Origin: Phoronis australis
Lineage: Eukaryota; Phoronida; Phoronidae
NCBI GenBank assembly: GCA_002633005.1
Contig: NMRA01001042.1
Coordinates: 40,601 to 65,052 of the forward strand
Length of the DNA: 24,452 nt
Reading direction: 5' to 3'
The notes beneath the pieces are model-generated. The model ran no database searches, was not told the DNA's origin, and worked only from the letters and a program-made list of their open reading frames with translations. A program made the position numbers and the translations under genes. Positions 20,058 through 24,452 of the stretch are shown here, one piece after another (the first letter of the stretch is position 1; the number at the start of each line of letters is the position of its first letter).

Positions 20058-20925
20058 GCACTCTCAGTGTAATATAAGCTCAATTCGTAATGCCAAAATA
20101 GCCTTCAACCTTTTTGATTCTGTGATATCCCCAATACATTTTTATGGTGCTGAAATATGGGTAACATGCCATGGAAGGAAAGAGAAAATGTACAAAATAC
20201 GTTCTGTGAGTGGCTTTTGATTTCTGGTAGTGAAACAAGCAGTCTTGTAACTCGAGGTGAATGTGGGTGGAGTGTTATACTTATGTATGCCTTCTAAATA
20301 TTTATTGAAGTTATTCAAAATGGGTAGTAATACATTGCCAAAGCAATGCTGGTAACAATGCAATTGGGCAGGAAAACTGGTGTAAAGTGAAAAAGCTATT
20401 ATTTACCACAGGCTTTGGATATGTATGGCTATTCCAGCAAGTTGGTGATGAGCTGATATTTGTATGTATGAATTCAAGTAAAGATTGAGCGATGTAAATG
20501 TTCTAAAATGGTTGCAAGCTATTGGAAGCATGGCGAAGTGTAATTTCTATTGTGCAATCAAGTCAGAGTTGGTTTGTGAGAAATACTTGTTCGGAAATTG
20601 GTCAAAAGGTCAAATTTTGCTATAGCGAACATAAGGTGTTCAACCCATCAACTTAATATAGAGCTGAACAGAAGAAATGGCATCCCCCATGATCAAAGAT
20701 TGTATTCTGTTTGTAACAAAGGAGAAATAGGAATAGAAAGTTACTCTTGTTTCGATGTCCAGTTTTAGCAAAATCTGAGATGTAGTTACTTGAGACATAG
20801 ATCTATTACTAGTGACGATATACAACATCTGAATAACCTGGAGATACTTTATTATCAAATCATACGAAATAAAAAACGATGAGTCTTTAAGTATCTGTGG
20901 ACAAATCTACCATGTAAAATATTGT
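20058..20925 (+). mobile_element. Right piece of the plus-strand LINE, unit 2
   Basis: Continues the interrupted LINE with HSQCNISSIRNAKIAFNLF and SVISPIHFYGAEIW (20060-20160), in one open frame for 64 codons. Then come stops, CMPSKYLLKLFKMGSNTLPK in another frame, and the Cys-rich tail near 20700-20760. It is a dead copy that matches 11114-11985 in unit 1. Confidence 0.65.
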
Positions 20926-21161
20926 CATCGTACAAATGTCTCGTGAACCAAAGCCTTTGAAAAAATAAAGGTATTCTATTACTATGATTTTCCCAAATGA
21001 CCTAGCACTGTAATAAGTGAACAAAAACTACGTTTCACAGCGCCACTGGCTTTCTTCCAAAATCTTGTTTACGAGAGGATCACTTGAAGTATTGGTGTTA
21101 GCTCTGATCTGAGTAATAATATCTCAATCACTACGAGTCAGCAGTAGCAAATTTATTCCAG

Positions 21162-21395
21162 TTCTTAGTAAAGGGGGCCAGAATACTGAGTCGGCTGCGA
21201 GGAATCTCGAGAGTAAAGGTGCCACGATATACGTTGTAATACCATCATCACTGAGTCACACGAGCTCAGCTTATGTGGAATTGTCATCAGTGGCCACAGA
21301 TCCCGACTCCAAACATCTCATGGAGGTCAACAGTTACGCGGATCTATCCACCCTCGACATAGGCCCACTAACACCAGCCAGTTGCTCATCAACAG
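21162..21395 (+). CDS. C-terminal half of VWA domain 3 (unit 2 paralogue of 12221-12454)
   Basis: The 234-bp phase-1 exon encodes exactly the same 78 residues as 12221-12454, with two silent changes (AGC/AGT and CAT/CAC). Acceptor TTTATTCCAG and donor G|GTATTT are unchanged. Complete protein identity with silent differences suggests the residues matter, or that the duplication is young. It should splice to the VWA-N' exon at 22345, giving the hinge CSSTGSCQTTDG. Confidence 0.85.
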
Positions 21396-22344
21396 GTATT
21401 TATTAATTAATCAAATTGATTTATTGATATTGATAAGACTGAAACATTAATCATCTCAACAAGACTACTTTTAAGTGCGCTTGCTATAATGATAAAAACG
21501 GTTGGTGAAACCAAAAGCAATCTTCAGATTCTTGGTGGCGACAGAAAAAATTGATACTTAGCATGCCAAGCAATTTGTACAATGTTCTGCAACAACTACG
21601 TTTCTCGACAATTTGAAGAAATGTATATTTATTTACACACAAACAACAGTGAACGGTATGTTTACCCGGGGATCGCCATTTGGCATTATATAAAGACAGA
21701 AAAGAAAATATTGTATGCACACAAAATTGTAAATAGACTGCACCGTTGTGTATTGAACACATTATGTATAACACTGTACTGTAGACTTGACGAAATATTG
21801 TGCAACGGCGCTCATGAAACGTTATGAACGCAACCCTCCTGTTGCTCAGTTATTTATGCTTGTATTCATTGAACACGGCTATAAATTATACTGATCGAGT
21901 TGTACCTTTTCCTTTTTATACGGTTTCTTAATCAACAGGTATGATAAAAAGCCATGTTGTGCCCGAAAATCGCATTAAGAGTAGATTCTTGCGAGTTTGG
22001 CGACACCAAATAAGTTCATCACAAGCGAAGTATGAGATCTTGTTAGCTTTCACTCGCGAATATTGAAAGTAAGAAACGGGTCCCTGCATACATGTATCTT
22101 TGTGTAATTCATTAAACCTGGAGTGGCATCGACGAGCAGCTCAGTGCGCGTAAAATTTAAAAATGGAAAATAATTCAATCACCTGACAACGATTGCCGGT
22201 GTCTTTCACTGAGATCATCAATGAAAACATTTTATGGAAATACGTGATCAAATTTAATACCATTAGCAAACGGCACAAAGCTCCCCAAATCAACAGTACC
22301 CAACGAAATGGTTGTTTCAATATAGATATTGTCGTCCACTATAG
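21396..22344 (+). other. Intron, no gene seen
   Basis: Up to 21766 it matches unit 1 (12455-12825). From 21767 it has no counterpart in unit 1 because of the assembly break there. The short open frames on both strands (for example 21484-21774 minus) are shared with unit 1 only because the DNA is duplicated; they show no domain. Confidence 0.5.
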
Positions 22345-22714
22345 GGAGCTGTCAAACAACAGATGGAATCCTACTCTTAGATACGTCTGACGCAGTAACC
22401 TCCAACGATTTTCAAGAGCTCAAAAGGTTTTCAAAAGAAATCGTGAATGCCTGGGACTTCTCGTCCTCGACGATGTCTGTGATTAACTTTGGAAAGAAGA
22501 ACAGTGAAGAGATATCCTTCTCCACGAGCAAGTCTGCTGTGATCTCAGCTATTGACGGCATGAATCAGAAAGGTGGGGATGCATTCACTCACCAGGCTCT
22601 GAATGTGGCGAAACAGAGTTTGAAGCAAAACAGGCGAAGCGGCAAAACGTGGATTGTTATTTTGATCAGTGCAGGTAAGAGTTGAATAGGCCTAGGAATG
22701 TTTGCTTCTGTCGA
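22172..22714 (+). repeat. 546-bp direct repeat, copy 1 (probable false duplication)
   Basis: Matches 22718-23260 at a constant offset of 546 with a handful of differences. An N at 22715 separates the copies. The first copy stops at the N, and the second starts two or three bases after it, at AATTCAATC. This is what two overlapping contig ends or two alleles placed side by side look like. Confidence 0.75.
22345..22674 (+). CDS. VWA-N' exon (N-terminal half of VWA domain 4), copy 1
   Basis: A 330-bp exon between CCACTATAG and G|GTAAGA, phase 1 at both ends. It begins GSCQTTDGILLLDTSDAVTS and continues DFQELKRFSKEIV, STMSVINFGKKN, AVISAIDGMNQKGGDAFTHQ and WIVILISAG. It is the sister of the VWA-N exons and clearly diverged from them, so the two N-type exons separated long before the 8-kb duplication. 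Motif 1 is DTSDA, with Ala in the third MIDAS position; motif 2 again has Ala and motif 3 again Ala for Asp. This copy has AVIS preceded by SK and RR in the NRRSGKT loop. Confidence 0.82.
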
Positions 22715-22715
22715 N
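22715..22715. other. Assembly join (single N) between the two VWA-N' copies
   Basis: Lies exactly at the boundary of the 546-bp direct repeat. Either copy 1 or copy 2 of the exon probably does not exist as a separate locus. Confidence 0.7.
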
Positions 22716-22890
22716 AGAATTCAATCACCTGACAACGATTGCCGGTGTCTTTCACTGAGATCATCAATGAAAACATTTTATGGAAATACGTACTCAAAAT
22801 TAATGCCATTAGCAAACGGCACAATGGTCCCCAAATCAACAGTACCCAACGAAATGGTTGTTTCAATATAGATATTGTCGTCCATTATAG

Positions 22891-23220
22891 GGAGCTGTCA
22901 AGCAACAGATGGAATCCTACTCTTAGATACGTCTGACGCGGTAACCTCCAACGATTTTCAAGAGCTCAAAAGGTTTTCAAAAGAAATCGTGAATGCCTGG
23001 GACTTCTCGTCCTCGACGATGTCTGTGATTAACTTTGGAAAGAAGAACAGTGAAGAGATATCTTTCTCCACGAGCACGTCTGCTGTGATCTCAGCTATTG
23101 ACGGCATGAATCAGAAAGGTGGGGATGCATTCACTCACCAGGCTCTGAATGTGGCGAAACAGAGTTTGAAGCAAAACAAGCGAAGCGGCAAAACGTGGAT
23201 TGTTATTTTGATCAGTGCAG
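22891..23220 (+). CDS. VWA-N' exon, copy 2
   Basis: Same exon as 22345-22674, same splice sites, two residue differences (K to T in the STSxSAV segment, R to K in the NxRSGKT loop) plus silent ones. Two VWA-N' exons in a row without a VWA-C exon between them would give a domain half with no partner, though frame would be kept. This supports reading the pair as alleles of one exon. It pairs with the Thr-tailed exon at 23912. Confidence 0.8.
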
Positions 23221-23911
23221 GTAAGAGTTGAATAGGCCTAGGAATGTTTGCTTCTGTTGACTCCAACTTACTTCCGCCCTGAGATCTACATCAGTTTTAG
23301 ACCCCTTTATCTCCAGTAGACACCTGTTTTACCTCCACTCCCTGCCGACGGCACTAATACCCTCCCCTCTTAGGTTACTTTAGCAGATTAGTAGCAATGG
23401 AAACTTTGTGGGAGCTGGGAACGAATTAATGCAATTTCTCCAAACTTTTGCCCAAGGTCAGTGCATCAAAGTTCCCTGATGCATCATAAATTGAACGCGA
23501 TTAGTGTACAATAGTCTATGAACCGTTGGACATTCCTAGATACATAAGTATGCAAATCAGAACCCGTGCTGGGAATAACTTTGGTCATCACATGGCAACA
23601 CAGTATGAAAGCTAAAGGTACACGAATTCTGAGTTGATCACCGGTTGTTAAGTGGCAAACCTTTTTTGAAACCCGTAATTTGCAGCTGGATTTTTTGGAC
23701 AATTCACAAAGAGTTGCTATCAGATACATGTATCTGACGGGCAACCGGGAGAGCATGGGAGACCGTGCATCCCACGGAGGGTTGGGCGCCCTCCCCTAAA
23801 AAGTCTTACAGTTTAATTTGCAATCTAAAATCATAGAAAGATTATGATTTCCATTACTTTGAGCACTTCAAAGATGCATTGTAACTATGCCGTTTCATCA
23901 CTGTTTTGCAG
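23221..23911 (+). other. Intron, no gene seen
   Basis: Donor GTAAGA at 23221, acceptor CTGTTTTGCAG ending at 23911. From 23271 it matches 12827-13467 of unit 1 closely. Confidence 0.6.
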
Positions 23912-24452
23912 TGTTAAGTAAAGGTGGGCAAAACACTGAAGCAGCAGCGAGAAACATTGAGAAAGAAGGTGCAATGAATTACGTAATCATCCCTGCATCA
24001 CTTGACCACTCCAGCAATGCATACGTGGAATTATCGTCTGTTGCCACCGACCCGGACTCAAAAACACTTACTGAAGCTACAAGTTACTCTGCGCTGAGCT
24101 TGTTGCAAGTGCAAACGCTTGTGTCAAATGCATGTCCACAGGAGACGACAACCACTGCCCAAGCGCCAACAACGAGCACTGAAGCACCAACAACGACGAC
24201 GGAAAGGCGAACGACGACTACGGAAGCACCAACAACTACCACACAAGCGCTAGATACAACTACACAGGTGCCAATCACAACTACACAGATGGCAACCACG
24301 ACTACACCGACACCAACAACGACTGTACAAGCGCCAACAACGACTACAAAAGCGCCAGCCACAACTACACAAGCACCAACAACGACTACACAGGCGCCAA
24401 CCACGACAACACAGGTCCCAACCTCGACTACACAGGTACCAACCACGACTAC
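23912..24452 (+). CDS. C-terminal half of VWA domain 4 plus Thr-rich tail (unit 2), open at right edge
   Basis: Paralogue of 13468-13929. The VWA part differs by a few silent changes and by S to L and H to Q in the final helix (LSLLQVQTL against LSLSHVQTL). The Thr-rich repeat has diverged more and is longer: at least 13 eight-residue units are visible and it is still open at 24452, against about ten in unit 1. Typical units read TTTTQAPT, TTTQVPIT and TTTKAPAT. A long Thr/Pro-rich stretch of this kind is expected to be heavily O-glycosylated and extended outside the cell. Confidence 0.82.
24141..24452 (+). repeat. 24-bp coding minisatellite (Thr-rich), unit 2
   Basis: Same repeat family as 13696-13928, with more units, and the most regular ones toward the right edge. 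It continues beyond the window. The CAGGTAACG at its start in unit 1 is CAGGAGACG here, so a donor-like site exists only in unit 1. Confidence 0.85.

Larger units (their letters stand above)
13930..24452 (+). repeat. Segmental tandem duplication, unit 2 (runs off the right edge)
   Basis: Repeats unit 1 from intron 1 through the Thr-rich exon, with the Kolobok-like element (18113-20053) and the VWA-N' region (21767-23270) as additional content. Substitution-level differences to unit 1 are spread through exons and introns. The VWA-N exons differ at five bases and the VWA-C exons at two. Confidence 0.9.

Noticed and set aside
24084-24446. Minus-strand open frame rich in Val, Gly and Cys (also 13640-13918)
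   Set aside because: It is the antisense of the Thr-rich 24-bp repeat; the absence of stops comes from the repeat's composition, not from coding.

Overview
The window looks like nuclear DNA from an invertebrate animal. It is AT-rich and intron-rich, has GT/AG-bounded exons, and carries decayed metazoan transposons (a Penelope-like element, two non-LTR retrotransposons and a Kolobok-type DNA transposon). I cannot name the species. Nothing suggests a bacterial, plasmid or phage origin.

The main gene lies on the + strand from 5511 to beyond the right edge. It encodes a secreted or extracellular protein built from von Willebrand factor A (VWA) domains and mucin-like Thr/Pro linkers. A short first exon encodes a signal peptide. 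Each VWA domain is then split over two exons: an N-terminal exon of 330 bp, and a C-terminal exon of 234 bp or a longer one carrying a Thr-rich tail. Every internal exon is a multiple of 3 and bounded by phase-1 introns, so exons can be duplicated without breaking the frame.

A unit of about 8 kb is tandemly duplicated. It holds VWA-N, VWA-C, VWA-N', then VWA-C' plus the Thr-rich tail. Unit 1 spans about 5872-13929 and unit 2 runs from about 13930 to the right edge. Shared intron contents, including a minus-strand L1/Tx1-like LINE remnant, a (TAA)n microsatellite and a plus-strand LINE 3' end, show these were present before the duplication. Later events distinguish the units. A 1.9-kb Kolobok-like element with TTAA target duplications sits only in unit 2. 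About 1.06 kb is present only in unit 1. Two single-N positions mark assembly problems: at 12826 the VWA-N' exon is missing from unit 1, and at 22715 a 546-bp segment with that exon is probably duplicated falsely in unit 2.

Left of the gene, 1-1050 is a frameshifted Penelope-like retroelement (reverse transcriptase plus GIY-YIG endonuclease) with an 87-bp inverted piece of its own endonuclease region at the window start. A GC-rich pair of hairpins lies at 1402-1545. I found no gene in about 1546-5496.

The Kolobok-like element carries two convergent genes: a THAP-domain transposase gene on + (frameshifted and truncated) and, on -, a short ORF resembling the cysteine-rich intracellular domain of P2X7 receptors. 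Both stop at a common internal junction, as expected of an internal-deletion derivative of a larger two-gene transposon.
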